From Mucilaginibacter aquaedulcis (GTDB lineage Bacteria > Bacteroidota > Bacteroidia > Sphingobacteriales > Sphingobacteriaceae): 64,000 bases of DNA. A program made the position numbers and the translations under genes. The notes under the pieces were generated by a model. The model ran no database searches. It saw nothing but the letters and a program-made list of their open reading frames with translations, and was not told the origin of the DNA. Shown here piece by piece: positions 19,763-29,231 of this stretch; the stretch's first letter is position 1, and every line of letters begins with the position of its first letter. The stretch spans positions 1,364,001-1,428,000 of the forward strand of contig NZ_JAUFPR010000002.1 of the NCBI RefSeq assembly GCF_030409325.1, written 5' to 3'.

Positions 19763-20079
19763 ATATAATGCCCTCTTCCCAGTCAATACACTTCGAACAA
19801 ACATTATCCCAATTTAATTTCTCACCCGCGATAAGTTGATAATGAAAGTGCTGGAGGGATAATTATTTCTCGATATAATTATCGACCTAAAATTGTTATT
19901 TAACTAAAAAGCTGCAGATATGATATCTGCAGCTTTTTTTGTTATTGGATTTACAAGTACAAAATCCGCTTTATTTCTTTTATCGGATATTTGAATCAAT
20001 GCTAATACCGGCAGATGATTACAAGTCAGGCTACATATTTAAATATTCTCATTTGCTGTGTACTCATCGTTAAACTTAT
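19763..20079. other. Intergenic region between the exopolysaccharide locus and the decayed SusD gene
   Basis: About 320 AT-rich bases between a plus-strand gene and the end of a minus-strand pseudogene. The only structure seen is the terminator hairpin at 19906-19940; no coding frame is supported. Confidence 0.6.
19906..19940 (+). terminator. Strong intrinsic terminator of the exopolysaccharide operon
   Basis: AGCTGCAGATAT and ATATCTGCAGCT form a near-perfect stem with a very short loop, flanked by A5 on the left and T7 on the right. It ends the plus-strand locus and could also work for the minus-strand pseudogene. Confidence 0.9.
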
Positions 20080-20905
20080 TTACCAACCCGGGTTTTGACT
20101 CAATGCCGGATTTCTTTGTAACTGAATAAACGGAACCGGCCAGTGATAATGTTTAGGATCACCAAATTGCCTTCCGGTTTGAACAATCACGTAACCATCA
20201 TTATCAACAGCCACATTACTTACCTGGCTTTGAGATAACACTAATGACCTTTTCACTCCCATTACATCGTCACCAAGCAATGCACCTTGTTTCCAGCGCA
20301 TCATATCAAACCAATTCTGGCCTTCACGTGCTAATTCAACTCCACGTTTTCTTCTTATTTCAGTACGCAGGTCAAGCCCGTTAGCAGCAAGTTCGGTGAT
20401 TGACATTCTTTTCATCCCTACCCTGTCTCCTAATTTATTAATAGTAACATCAATATCAGTTTGGGTAAGCGTTCCCTCCTCCAACTTAGCTTCAGCATAA
20501 TTTAGCAGGATTTCGGCCAGGCGTAATATGTAAATATCGTTCTGATCTTTTGACATTTGAGATACAGTGGTCAGTTCAACTTATTTTGTGAAATTATACC
20601 CGGTTATGGTAACAGAACCCAGTTTATCAGACACGAACTTAGGTGCCGTAAAAATCAATGGATTGGTGTTGGCAGGGTTACCATCTTTTTTTTTCACCCC
20701 AGGATTCTCCCGGAGCCAGAATTGTCATCCGCATGCGGGGATCCCTGTTTGCCCATACATTTTCGTAGGTATCTTCTTTGTATACAGGTGATTTACCTAT
20801 TGGTAAACCATCTGTACATAAATAGGCATCAACTAAAGCTTTTGTTGGGTTATAACGTGAGCCCTGTTTGTTCAGATTTTGTTGGTAAAAGGTATTATCA
20901 TTTCA
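20080..20905 (-). pseudogene. RagB/SusD family lipoprotein, 5'-truncated and frameshifted remnant
   Basis: The minus strand encodes the C-terminal half of a SusD-type outer-membrane binding protein, with the family's hallmarks RYNPTKALVDAYLCTDG, YILRLAEILLNYAEAKLEEG and ELAREGQNWFDMMRWK. Three lesions are visible. There is no N-terminal half or signal peptide upstream of about 20905. A run of nine A (minus strand, around 20694-20702) shifts the frame between GESWG and DGNPANTNP. An in-frame TAA lies at 20581-20583, nine codons before the ATG of the last 158-codon piece. No SusC partner lies on this strand. It is a dead remnant of a second uptake locus. Confidence 0.85.
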
Positions 20906-21309
20906 CTTTTTTCATGAAATCTGCATTTTTTTTGAAAAAACTCTCTCTTCTTCGAACAATCCCATCGACTCATGAACATAAAATCCATGTTAGATAGACG
21001 CGTTTCATGTTTTTTCACACCAAATTTTTGACATTTTAGTCAATTTTAAGAGTAATATTTCCGTTACAGTTTAATTTCCACCTCTATTTTCCTAAAAAAA
21101 CCAATTATTCACTCATTATTTATAATAATAACATGAATTATTGATGAAGAATTAGTCAATTCAATAATTATTATAAATTTTCATAAAAAATACCACATAA
21201 ATTTATTATTTATCAACTAAAAACATTAAAATTTAAAATATTTTAAATTTTATTTTGCTTTTATTGTTAATAATATAATTTTGATAATTAACTATAACTG
21301 ATTTATACA
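20906..21309. other. AT-rich region upstream of susC
   Basis: About 400 bases, extremely AT-rich in the last 250, with no gene. It holds the putative susC promoter at 21253-21283. Confidence 0.6.
21253..21283 (+). promoter_or_regulatory. Bacteroidota-type promoter of the SusC/SusD operon
   Basis: TTTTG (21253-21257), an 18-base spacer and TAATTTTG (21276-21283) match the primary sigma consensus of Bacteroidota (TTTG about 19 bases before TAnnTTTG). The predicted start of transcription is near 21290, 20 bases before the susC ATG. Confidence 0.65.
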
Positions 21310-24300
21310 ATGAAAAAACTCTTACTCACAAGTTTTTGCTTTATTGTGTTATTTATTAACGCCGTATTTGCACAAAACACGATCGTTACCGGCACGGTAA
21401 CTGCAAAAGACGACGGATTACCCCTGCCTGGCGTATCTGTAGTTGTAAAAGGTACGACAATCGGGACGCAAACCAGCGCCGCCGGCAAATTCTCCGTAAG
21501 CGTTCCGGCCAACGCTATCCTGACCTTCAAGTTTATTGGTTACACTCCGTTGGAAATGGCGGCCAGCACTAATCCAATGAGCGTGGCTCTCGCGCCTGTG
21601 AACAACCAACTGGCCGAGGTTGTTGTAACAGGCGCTTTTAACACCAAGCAAACTTCACGCTCGGTTTCTTACGCTGCCCAGGTTGTAAAGTCTGATGCAC
21701 TGAACACTATTCGCCAGCCAAATGTCAACAACGCCTTGGCAGGTAAGGTTGCAGGTCTCCAGGTACGCAGCCAATCTGTAGGTGCGCTCGGTCGTAACAC
21801 ACAGGTAAGGTTGCGCGGTGCTACAGGTTTTGGCAACAGTGCAGGTGCACTTTATGTTGTTGACGGTACCATTTTACCTAACTCCGATGACCTTAACCCC
21901 GATGATGTTGAAAATATCACGGTATTGCAAGGTCCTGCCGCGTCTGCCCAGTTTGGTTCAGCCGGTGCAAACGGTGCCATTGTAATCACAACAAAAAAAG
22001 GCGGAAAAGTTAAAGGGGTTGGTATTGAGCTAAACGCAGGTGTAAACTTTGATAAGGTTTATATTTTGCCTAACTACCAGAACACTTATGCCGGTGGTGC
22101 CGCTGCAGATCTGATGCAATACCACTACAAAGCCGGAGACCCGGAAGGTTGGAAAGCACTGGATGGCAAATTTTATCCGGACTATACTGATGACAGCAGC
22201 TGGGGTCCCAAAATGGTAGGACAAGAATATATTCCCTGGTATGCATGGGCCGCGGGAACTAAATATTCCTTTAAAACGGCAAAGCTTGTAGCGCAACCAA
22301 ACAATGCCCGCGACTTTTTTGAAACAGGTACTGCTCTTAATAATGGTATTGCCTTTACAAAGTCAGCCGATGATTATAACATCAGGATGTCATACAATAA
22401 TCAGTATGTAAATGGTATAGTACCCTACTCTGATTTAAAGAAAAATGTATTTAACCTGAACGTTAACTATGATTTAGGTAAACATTTTACTGCTGGTGCA
22501 AATGTTAATTTTGTTAGTCAGCAGGTGCATGGTAATATCAGCGATGGTTATGCCAATGCTTCTTCAGGTAACTTTAATCAGTGGATGCACCGCGACCTGG
22601 ATATGGGCATTATAAAGGAACTTCAAGACCTTAAAAGTCCCGACGGTACTTATGTAAGCTGGAACCACCAAAATCCAACATCTTACACCGAAGATAACCC
22701 CGGTTATTTTTACGCGGGTAACTATTGGTACAACATGTACAAAATAGCCGAGCTTAACACTAAAGACAACCAACGCGATCGTTTATATGGCAGCATATAT
22801 TTACAATATAAGCTTAATAACGACTTTAACATAAAAGCAACTTACCGCAAAAACGCAAAAAACGAGTGGCAGGAAGAATTCATACCGGCTATACTTCAGC
22901 AAAGCGGTTCACAAACCGGTGTAAAAAACTATTATCGTACCTATAATTATTATGAGAATAGGGAAAATTACGAGTTGCTGGCAACTTATAACAAAAAGAT
23001 AGCCGACTTTAACATTAACGTGAACGCGGGTAGCGATATTTACAACAGAAGCTACAAAGATAACGGCGGTAACACGGTGGATGGCTTAAGCATTCCCGAT
23101 CTTTACAGCATAACCAACTCTGTTAGCGCGCCGGTAGTGTTTAACAATCGTACAAATGAGCAATACCGGGCTTTATTTGCCAAGGCGACATTGGGTTACA
23201 AAAATTTCTTATTTGTGGATGGCACGGTGCGCAATGATTGGTACTCCTCCCTTTTCCCTCAGGATAACAGCGTATTGGCAAAGTCATTTGGCGGTTCATT
23301 TGTGTTCAGCGAACTATTACCGCAATTTAACAACTGGTTAAGTTTCGGTAAAGTAAGGGTATCATACGGTGAAACCCCGCAGGCTCTTGCAACAGCAAAT
23401 GATAATTATGGTGGCTACAGAAACAATACTGTTTATGGTGTTAACCAATACAAATTTGGCCCCAACATATTAATGACCTCTCCAGATCAGAGTGTTGATC
23501 CTCAATTACACGGTGCCGTGTTTAAACAAACAGAATTTGGTTTGGATCTGCGTTTTCTTAATGACAGGTTAGCTTTATCAACTACCTATTACGTAGGTAC
23601 CGATGTTGATTTCCCTGCATCAGTAACCGTTAACCCAGCCAGCGGTTTTTCGAGCATATTGACAAACTTTGGAAAAATCAAGAGAAAAGGCATTGAGCTT
23701 ACCATAAGCGGCACGCCTGTAAGGATCAATAATTTTAATTGGGATGTAACCATCAATGGCGCCCGCCAGTTGCAGAACAAGGTTATAGAGGTTAGTAAGA
23801 AATATGGCGTAACACGCTATACAAACCCCGACGATAAGGTTTGGGGAACTGATATGCCTTATATGGTGTTTGAAGAAGGTAAAGAGTGGGGGCAGATTTA
23901 TGGCAACGGTATAAAACGTAATGCAGCCGGTGTTCCGATTATTGCTGCCAACGGTATGTATGCCAATGATCCAAACGTATACTTTGGCAGTGTGCTTCCA
24001 AAATGGACCGGCGGTATCCAAAACTCATTCACGCTATTCAAAAGCTTTGTAATTAATGCCAATATTGATTATCAGATTGGCGGTAAATTTGTTTCATTAT
24101 CAAACCGTTGGGGACAATTCAGCGGGTTAACCGCTGCAACCGCTGCACTTAATGATAAAGGTGTTCCTGTGCGTGATCCTGTTGCTGACGGTGGCGGTGT
24201 TAAAGTTAGTGGTGTTGACGAGAAAGGAGTCGCGGTAACTAATTACATTGATGCTAAAACCTATTTCCAGGGACTAACCAACAACAAAACTTACGATTCA

Positions 24301-24546
24301 TACATCTACGATCTAACCTTTGTTAAACTTCGTGAGGTATCTATCGGATACAAAATTCCGGTTGATAAATTAGGCTTAGGTAAAGTTATACAATCGGCCC
24401 GTTTTGATATAACCGGCCGTAACTTATGGCTAATGTACGCCAAATCAAAAGATTACGATCCATCAGAGATCAGCACACAACAAGGTGAAACAGGTCAGTT
24501 ACCAGGTACAAGAGGTTTAGGTTTTAATCTTAAAGTAACATTCTAA
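21310..24546 (+). CDS. SusC/RagA family TonB-dependent outer-membrane transporter
   Basis: A 1078-residue protein with a Sec signal peptide (about residues 1-21, cut after VFA). Next is a CarboxypepD_reg-like domain (GTVTAKDDGLPLPGVSVVVK), a TonB-box-like segment (LAEVVVTGAF near 103-112), a plug domain (ending in GANGAIVITTKKG near 217-229) and a long beta-barrel ending in LGFNLKVTF with the terminal aromatic residue of outer-membrane barrels. It pairs with the SusD-like lipoprotein gene 23 bases downstream, forming a bipartite uptake channel energised by TonB. No carbohydrate-active enzyme, peptidase or anti-sigma/ECF regulator lies beside it, so the cargo (glycan, peptide or other) is open. 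Confidence 0.93.
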   Translation: MKKLLLTSFCFIVLFINAVFAQNTIVTGTVTAKDDGLPLPGVSVVVKGTTIGTQTSAAGKFSVSVPANAILTFKFIGYTPLEMAASTNPMSVALAPVNNQLAEVVVTGAFNTKQTSRSVSYAAQVVKSDALNTIRQPNVNNALAGKVAGLQVRSQSVGALGRNTQVRLRGATGFGNSAGALYVVDGTILPNSDDLNPDDVENITVLQGPAASAQFGSAGANGAIVITTKKGGKVKGVGIELNAGVNFDKVYILPNYQNTYAGGAAADLMQYHYKAGDPEGWKALDGKFYPDYTDDSSWGPKMVGQEYIPWYAWAAGTKYSFKTAKLVAQPNNARDFFETGTALNNGIAFTKSADDYNIRMSYNNQYVNGIVPYSDLKKNVFNLNVNYDLGKHFTAGANVNFVSQQVHGNISDGYANASSGNFNQWMHRDLDMGIIKELQDLKSPDGTYVSWNHQNPTSYTEDNPGYFYAGNYWYNMYKIAELNTKDNQRDRLYGSIYLQYKLNNDFNIKATYRKNAKNEWQEEFIPAILQQSGSQTGVKNYYRTYNYYENRENYELLATYNKKIADFNINVNAGSDIYNRSYKDNGGNTVDGLSIPDLYSITNSVSAPVVFNNRTNEQYRALFAKATLGYKNFLFVDGTVRNDWYSSLFPQDNSVLAKSFGGSFVFSELLPQFNNWLSFGKVRVSYGETPQALATANDNYGGYRNNTVYGVNQYKFGPNILMTSPDQSVDPQLHGAVFKQTEFGLDLRFLNDRLALSTTYYVGTDVDFPASVTVNPASGFSSILTNFGKIKRKGIELTISGTPVRINNFNWDVTINGARQLQNKVIEVSKKYGVTRYTNPDDKVWGTDMPYMVFEEGKEWGQIYGNGIKRNAAGVPIIAANGMYANDPNVYFGSVLPKWTGGIQNSFTLFKSFVINANIDYQIGGKFVSLSNRWGQFSGLTAATAALNDKGVPVRDPVADGGGVKVSGVDEKGVAVTNYIDAKTYFQGLTNNKTYDSYIYDLTFVKLREVSIGYKIPVDKLGLGKVIQSARFDITGRNLWLMYAKSKDYDPSEISTQQGETGQLPGTRGLGFNLKVTF

Positions 24547-24569
24547 CTACACCATTAGATTTAAAGAAA

Positions 24570-26003
24570 ATGAAAAAAAGATATATTTATACACTGGCAG
24601 CCGCGTTTGTTTGGATTGGTTCGGGCTGTAACAAGTTGAAAGACTTTGGCAATGTTAACCAAAACCCAACCGCTACAACCCAACCTCTGATAGCTGGTTT
24701 ACTTACCAATGCAGAAGTAAGCGCTACCGGTTTGTCATCAACAGGTACTCCTGCCATTGCAGGCGGCCAGTACGCGCAATTTTTTACGGAAACGCAGTAT
24801 TCAGGCACATCATTATATACTTTACCCCAGAATGATTTTACACCTTATTATTCTGGCCCGTTGTATGACCTGCAAAACATTATTAATCTTAATCAAAGCA
24901 AAGCCTCGTCTGCAGTTGCCAAAATTTTACAACAATACATATTTTGGGTACTGACAGATTCATGGGGAGAACTTCCGTATACCGAAGCCCTGAAAGGATT
25001 GCAGGCCATTCAACCCAAATACGATACCCAGGAAACTATTTACAAGGGTATTATCGCTACGTTAACATCGGCACAGGCCGAGCTTGACGGCTCATCCCTG
25101 GCGGGAGATGTAATTTACAATGGCGATGTTGCATCATGGAAACGTGCTGCAAACTCCATTAAATTATTAGCTGCTGTTCAGCTTTCAAAGGTTCCCAGCG
25201 CCAGCGCTTACGCGGCAACTGCCGCCAAGGAAGCTATAGCAGCCGGTGTAATCGAAACCAACAGCCAAAATATGAAAGTTACCTTCCCCGGTGGCGGTAT
25301 TAAAAGCCCATGGTATAACATTTACGATGGTCGTAAAGATTTTGCAGAATCTGCAACCATGACCGATATGCTTAAAGGGCTAAACGATCCGCGGCTTAGC
25401 GTTTATGGAGGTAAAAGCGAGGTCATTGGCAATGTCGAATCATCTGATATTGGTGTAACCTACGGTTTGGCACGTAATAACGTACTTGCATTTATTGAAG
25501 CGAACCCCAATTGGGCCCGCGTAATGCGTGGCGATTTTCGCACAACTACCGGCGCTGTAACTATCATTACCGCTGGCGAGGTTTTTCTTGCCAGGGCCGA
25601 AGCCGCATCTTTAGGATGGACTTCTGAAGAAGTAGCAACGCTTTACGTTAAAGGTATTACCGCTTCAAATGATCAATGGGGTTTAGCAGCGCCAACCGCC
25701 GCTTATATTACCAATGCGCCTCCAACTATTGCCAACATTACTGTTCAAAGGTGGATTGCAAGCTACCCTGATGGTCATCAGGCATGGAACGTCTGGAGAA
25801 AATCGGCCACCGCCGCCAACCCAAAAGGTTATCCTGCATTGAATCCGGCGCCGGATGCGGTTAATGCTTCAAAATTGATTGTAAGCCGCTTTGTATACCC
25901 TACCAGCGAATACAGCTCAAATGAGGTTAATGTTAAAGCTTCGGTTGCCAGAACAGGTGGTGATACGCAAGATACTCACGTATGGTGGGATGTAGAGAAC
26001 TAA
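24570..26003 (+). CDS. SusD/RagB-like outer-membrane lipoprotein (SusD-like_2 type)
   Basis: A 477-residue lipoprotein. The signal peptide ends in the lipobox IGSGC with Cys20 as the lipidated residue. The helical body resembles the SusD-like family that binds nutrients above a SusC pore: NVNQNPTATT after the Cys is typical, as are EVFLARAEAASLGW in the middle and the late YPDGHQAWNVWRKSA segment. It is encoded directly after susC in the same operon and is shorter than classical SusD proteins, matching the second SusD-like group. Confidence 0.88.
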   Translation: MKKRYIYTLAAAFVWIGSGCNKLKDFGNVNQNPTATTQPLIAGLLTNAEVSATGLSSTGTPAIAGGQYAQFFTETQYSGTSLYTLPQNDFTPYYSGPLYDLQNIINLNQSKASSAVAKILQQYIFWVLTDSWGELPYTEALKGLQAIQPKYDTQETIYKGIIATLTSAQAELDGSSLAGDVIYNGDVASWKRAANSIKLLAAVQLSKVPSASAYAATAAKEAIAAGVIETNSQNMKVTFPGGGIKSPWYNIYDGRKDFAESATMTDMLKGLNDPRLSVYGGKSEVIGNVESSDIGVTYGLARNNVLAFIEANPNWARVMRGDFRTTTGAVTIITAGEVFLARAEAASLGWTSEEVATLYVKGITASNDQWGLAAPTAAYITNAPPTIANITVQRWIASYPDGHQAWNVWRKSATAANPKGYPALNPAPDAVNASKLIVSRFVYPTSEYSSNEVNVKASVARTGGDTQDTHVWWDVEN

Positions 26004-26026
26004 TTGCAACTATTAATTTAAAACAC

Positions 26027-26965
26027 ATGAAAAGGAATATATTTCTAAAACATATGCTGATTGCCTGTTCTGTTCTGACGATGTTTTCTGCTTGCCGCAA
26101 AGTGCCTGCAGGCGACTTGTCAAACGAGAACCCAACGGCAGGAACATCATACATCGGCTTTACCGGTTCTATGGAAAGCGCTACGTTTTTTGATCCGTTT
26201 ACTGATTTAAAAACCATCAGCGTATTTTCTGTAAAGAAAGACGCAGCCAAACCTGCTGATCTGGCAACAGGCCAGTCTGTAGTAGTAACTGCATTGCCAG
26301 GCGCTATTGATGCTTACAACGAAGCCAACGATGCATCATACGAGCTTTTGCCGCCATCATTTTATACACTTGCAAATACCAATGCAACTCAGGCAGCTGA
26401 CGGCTCCCTTACCTTTAATTTTGCCCCGGGTGACTTTCAAAAGGAATTTGCAATTAAGCTTGACGGTAGTAAGTTAGATCTTTCAAAAACTTATGCCCTG
26501 GCTTACAAAATCACCAAATCTGATGGCTTAGCGGTACATGCGGCCTCAAAGGACACTTTGTATGCATTTTATAGTGTTAAAAATAAATACGATGGTGTTT
26601 ATACGCTTGCCGGTAACATCAAAAGATTTGCAAATGGTGTAGCAGATGTCAGTTTAGGCGGAGATTTCCCTGATGGTCAGGAATCGGAAGTTGCAACTAT
26701 AGCAGCCAATGCTAATACTTTCCAGATATTCTGGCATGACGGTAGCGGTGTTGGCGGGGTGGCGGGCTTACAGTTAGCTGTTGACCCGGCAACCAATAAA
26801 GTAACCGTTACTGCGAGCGGTAACGCTGTTCTTAAAAATACTCCGGGAGTAGATAATTATTATGACCCGGCAACCAAAACCTTCCATTTAGGTTTTGATT
26901 GGGGTGCCGATGACAATAACAAAAGAATTGTTGTAGGAACTTTGACCTATAAAGGATCCAGATAA
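26027..26965 (+). CDS. Surface lipoprotein with DUF1735-like domain
   Basis: About 312 residues from ATG at 26027; a frame start at 25982 lies inside the upstream gene and lacks the signal peptide at its front. The signal peptide ends in FSAC (Cys23), marking a lipoprotein. Residues about 40-150 have the DUF1735 pattern found in third genes of SusC/SusD operons (a beta-sandwich in which YNEANDASYELLPPSFY and a FAPGDFQKEFAIKLD strand recur), followed by a second beta-rich domain with a GVYTLAGNIKR opening. Such proteins sit at the cell surface and help bind the SusC/SusD ligand. Last gene of the operon; a terminator follows. Confidence 0.78.
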   Translation: MKRNIFLKHMLIACSVLTMFSACRKVPAGDLSNENPTAGTSYIGFTGSMESATFFDPFTDLKTISVFSVKKDAAKPADLATGQSVVVTALPGAIDAYNEANDASYELLPPSFYTLANTNATQAADGSLTFNFAPGDFQKEFAIKLDGSKLDLSKTYALAYKITKSDGLAVHAASKDTLYAFYSVKNKYDGVYTLAGNIKRFANGVADVSLGGDFPDGQESEVATIAANANTFQIFWHDGSGVGGVAGLQLAVDPATNKVTVTASGNAVLKNTPGVDNYYDPATKTFHLGFDWGADDNNKRIVVGTLTYKGSR

Positions 26966-26976
26966 TTATCCCAAAG

Positions 26977-27020
26977 CTAAAAAAGGGGGAATTATATTAA
27001 ATATAATCCCCCCCTTTTTT
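26977..27020 (+). terminator. Terminator of the SusC/SusD operon
   Basis: AAAAAAGGGGGAATTATAT and ATATAATCCCCCCC pair across a short A/T loop and are followed by T6, eleven bases after the last stop codon. Confidence 0.9.
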
Positions 27021-27442
27021 CATAAAAACTTAATTGCCGGTGATTAGCCAAATACAAATGGTTACAGGAAAGATACTACTTATAAAAAGTGTGGTTATAC
27101 GAATGCAAAGTCGTGACTTATATGGTTCGCGAGCCTGCATTTATTCCCTTCCTTAAAACTCCACTTGAAAAATACTCCTTCGTTCTTCATTTACGTTATA
27201 AGATGAAAAGTTAATATTTAAGATGTGTCTGCTTAAGGAGAGCAGGCACATTTTTTCGTCTTTCTTAACTTTTATCGCGGAAACTCTTTTAATTACTATC
27301 AACAACATTTGTTGTCGATTCCGATTCGCAATTATGCCGATTTGCATTCAACTCGTGGCAATTTCATAAAATTTTATTTTGCCACGATTTTGCTACGAAC
27401 TTATGTGCATTCCTGGTGTTTTTTGGGTAAATGACCAAAATA

Positions 27443-27476
27443 AAAAAAGCCTGTAAGTTATTCATTTACAGGCTTT
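27443..27476 (-). terminator. Terminator-like hairpin beside the tRNA-Ser-like fragment
   Basis: AAAAGCCTGTAA and TTACAGGCTTTT form a 12-pair stem around a short loop. On the minus strand the distal arm runs into T7. It sits 22 bases beyond the 3' end of the tRNA-like fragment on that strand, as a normal tRNA terminator would. Confidence 0.7.
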
Positions 27477-27498
27477 TGTTGTCTTTTGTAATCACTCT

Positions 27499-27529
27499 TG
27501 GCGGTGAGGGAGGCACTTGAACCCTACCG
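27499..27529 (-). pseudogene. tRNA-Ser-like 3' fragment (possible attachment site)
   Basis: Read on the minus strand, the segment gives a T-loop TTCAAGT and the acceptor end CCTCACCGCCA with encoded CCA, closely like the 3' end of a bacterial tRNA-Ser. The T-stem is imperfect, and the sequence 5' of it shows no anticodon or D arm, so the tRNA is incomplete. The 3' part of a tRNA gene alone is what an integrative element leaves at one of its ends. Confidence 0.45.
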
Positions 27530-27856
27530 ATTTTTATTCTGTAAATCAACAGGTTAAGTTATATTTACTTCTCCATTGCCACGTATTTGCCATGAGTCTA
27601 AAACCCACTCTTAATAAGCACAATGCTCCCAGTATTATATCGTCAGTTATCAAATATCCAGGCTACTTAAGCTCAAGCCTTCCTATAACTGTAAATCGTT
27701 GTCTATTGTAAAGATAGACAAAATGCGTTTGCATCGCAAGCGAACTGATGTTTAAGAGTAAAACGCGCTGTAATTTAAAATTTCAACTTAGCACACATGT
27801 TTTTTGATCGACAGAATATTAATAAAAACGGAACTGATAAATTATGCAAATAAAAT

Positions 27857-27903
27857 CAGGGTTCATAACCCTAAGATCGGCAGTTCGATCTTCCTTACCG
27901 CTA
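27857..27903 (+). pseudogene. tRNA-Met-like 3' half (possible attachment site)
   Basis: The bases form an anticodon stem-loop CAGGG-TTCATAA-CCCT with a CAT anticodon, then a variable loop, a T-arm with loop TTCGATC, and a pyrimidine-rich acceptor half ending in CCGCTA. The 5' half (acceptor strand and D arm) is not recognisable in front of it. A terminator hairpin follows at once. A break at the anticodon loop is a usual crossover point of tyrosine recombinases, so this may be an attachment-site copy. Confidence 0.45.
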
Positions 27904-27911
27904 CTTGAAAA

Positions 27912-27948
27912 TGAAGTAGTTACACAACAATGTAGCTACTTTCCTTTT
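27912..27948 (+). terminator. Terminator after the tRNA-Met-like fragment
   Basis: AAGTAGTTACA and TGTAGCTACTT form an 11-pair stem (one G-T pair) around CACAA-type loop bases, followed by TCC and T7. It supports the idea that the preceding fragment descends from a transcribed tRNA gene. Confidence 0.7.
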
Positions 27949-28234
27949 TTTATGGTAAAACAATGTTCATACACACCAGCTACCGTATAAAATTAATTAA
28001 CGAGCGTCAGCGTCCCGGCTGTCGCTGAATAAAGATAGAAAATTTTCTATTCATGTTGAACATTCGCCTTTAATTAGGAACAGTTCTCTTGTAGCGACAC
28101 ATTCCAAAAAAATCCAGTTTGGATATATAAATTAGGTTTCCAGACTTTTTCGTCACATTTTTCGGTACGGCGATCGTATTTATTTTATAGCTATCCTGGT
28201 TGCCTTATGCTTAAGGCATAATCTTAATCAAGAT

Positions 28235-28423
28235 ATGAAATACAGTAAAATAGAGTTCTCCATCGCGACAGCCATCTGCGTGTTGATGATATATATCGCT
28301 GCACAAAGGAGCTTTAGTGGTTACGGAAATTTAGTAAACGAACCAAAAGTAGACCGGGTTAAGCAACTCCAACTCCATGTTGGGAAACAAACAATTCCTA
28401 TTAGTGGGAGTCTATTTGTTTAG
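28235..28423 (+). CDS. Possible small membrane-anchored protein
   Basis: A 62-codon frame starting at ATG with an N-terminal hydrophobic stretch (about residues 9-24, IATAICVLMIYIAAQ), which could be a signal anchor. No family resemblance, no clear ribosome-binding site and no coupled neighbour. It lies in the decayed region behind the tRNA fragments and may be chance. Confidence 0.25.
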   Translation: MKYSKIEFSIATAICVLMIYIAAQRSFSGYGNLVNEPKVDRVKQLQLHVGKQTIPISGSLFV

Positions 28424-29231
28424 CAAACTATGAACAAGGCTATACATACCACCCTTAATGGTTCGGAAACTTAAGGTAAAAATCCAGCCAGCAGCATTCC
28501 TTCGCCGCTCACAACGAATAACCTACCAGCTAATAACCACATGGTCGGCAAAGCTTGCCATCCATTTATTTACAACATACCATTCATCTGGCGTTTCTAT
28601 AGTGAAAGCCCGTGAAATAACCGATATCAATTCTATTGATAGCAGATTTAATATTTGAGTAGTTTCTAAGCTTAGGTTAGTGATCTTACCTGAGTTGACA
28701 AAGTCTGATATATTGTTGATTTTATCTGATAACCTTTCAGTAATTGCTCCACATACATATTCTGCTGCACTTAAAGCAGTGTTGAATTCAAATTCCGTCT
28801 GTATTGCAGGACTTTTGATTTAAACACACGTTTGCTCATTGATTAAGTTTAGGGCTGTGAATAGTTGTTTTTCATAAAAACCAGCTTATATTTTTCCAAA
28901 AAAACGCGTCAATTAATACTATTAAATAAATTAATAACTAGGCTGATTTAAATAATTGGGACAAAAAATCTGAAAATTTCCCAAATTGGACTATTTAATT
29001 CTTACTTATATTTACAAATAACATTAACACTCAGTCTTTTTGCATCAAAAAGAAATAATAATAATATTTTTATACAATAGAGAATACTATATCTCAGTTA
29101 TATAATCATATTTGAAATAATGCGTATTATTGGTGTTTTGATATAATCATGGTTCATAATTTCCCTATAGAGTCAATGCGCATTCGAGAATAAACTAGGA
29201 GACAGAACTTGAAAACTTTAAAGCTTTTTTT
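28424..29231. other. Gene-poor stretch with an unassigned minus-strand open frame
   Basis: Between about 28535 and 28830 the minus strand stays open for roughly 95 codons without an ATG near its 5' end; the reading includes SAAEYVCGAITERLSDK and TIETPDEWYVVNKWMASF, which look protein-like, but I cannot name a family. It could be the body of a truncated gene. The last 300 bases are very AT-rich and hold a promoter candidate at 28986-29015. Confidence 0.35.
28986..29015 (+). promoter_or_regulatory. Bacteroidota-type promoter candidate
   Basis: TTG (28986-28988), an 18-base spacer and TATATTTAC (29007-29015), close to the TAnnTTTG consensus. The next plausible gene on this strand starts at 29232, so a leader of about 200 bases would be implied. 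Confidence 0.35.

Larger units (their letters stand above)
27021..28234. other. Gene-poor region with tRNA fragments and repeats
   Basis: No supported protein gene. The stretch contains an inverted pair CGTGGCAA / TTGCCACG (27355-27362 and 27379-27386), a further direct copy of TTGCCACG at 27576-27583, a terminator-like hairpin (27443-27476), a tRNA-Ser-like 3' fragment and a tRNA-Met-like 3' fragment. The composition fits a used or decayed integration site. Confidence 0.55.

Noticed and set aside
20557-20997. Plus-strand frame of 146 codons
   Set aside because: It is antisense to the decayed SusD gene, whose motifs are plain on the minus strand.
27153-27347. Minus-strand 64-codon frame near the tRNA-Ser-like fragment, considered as an integrase N-terminus
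   Set aside because: No resemblance to the SAM-like N-terminal domain or catalytic residues of tyrosine recombinases could be seen.
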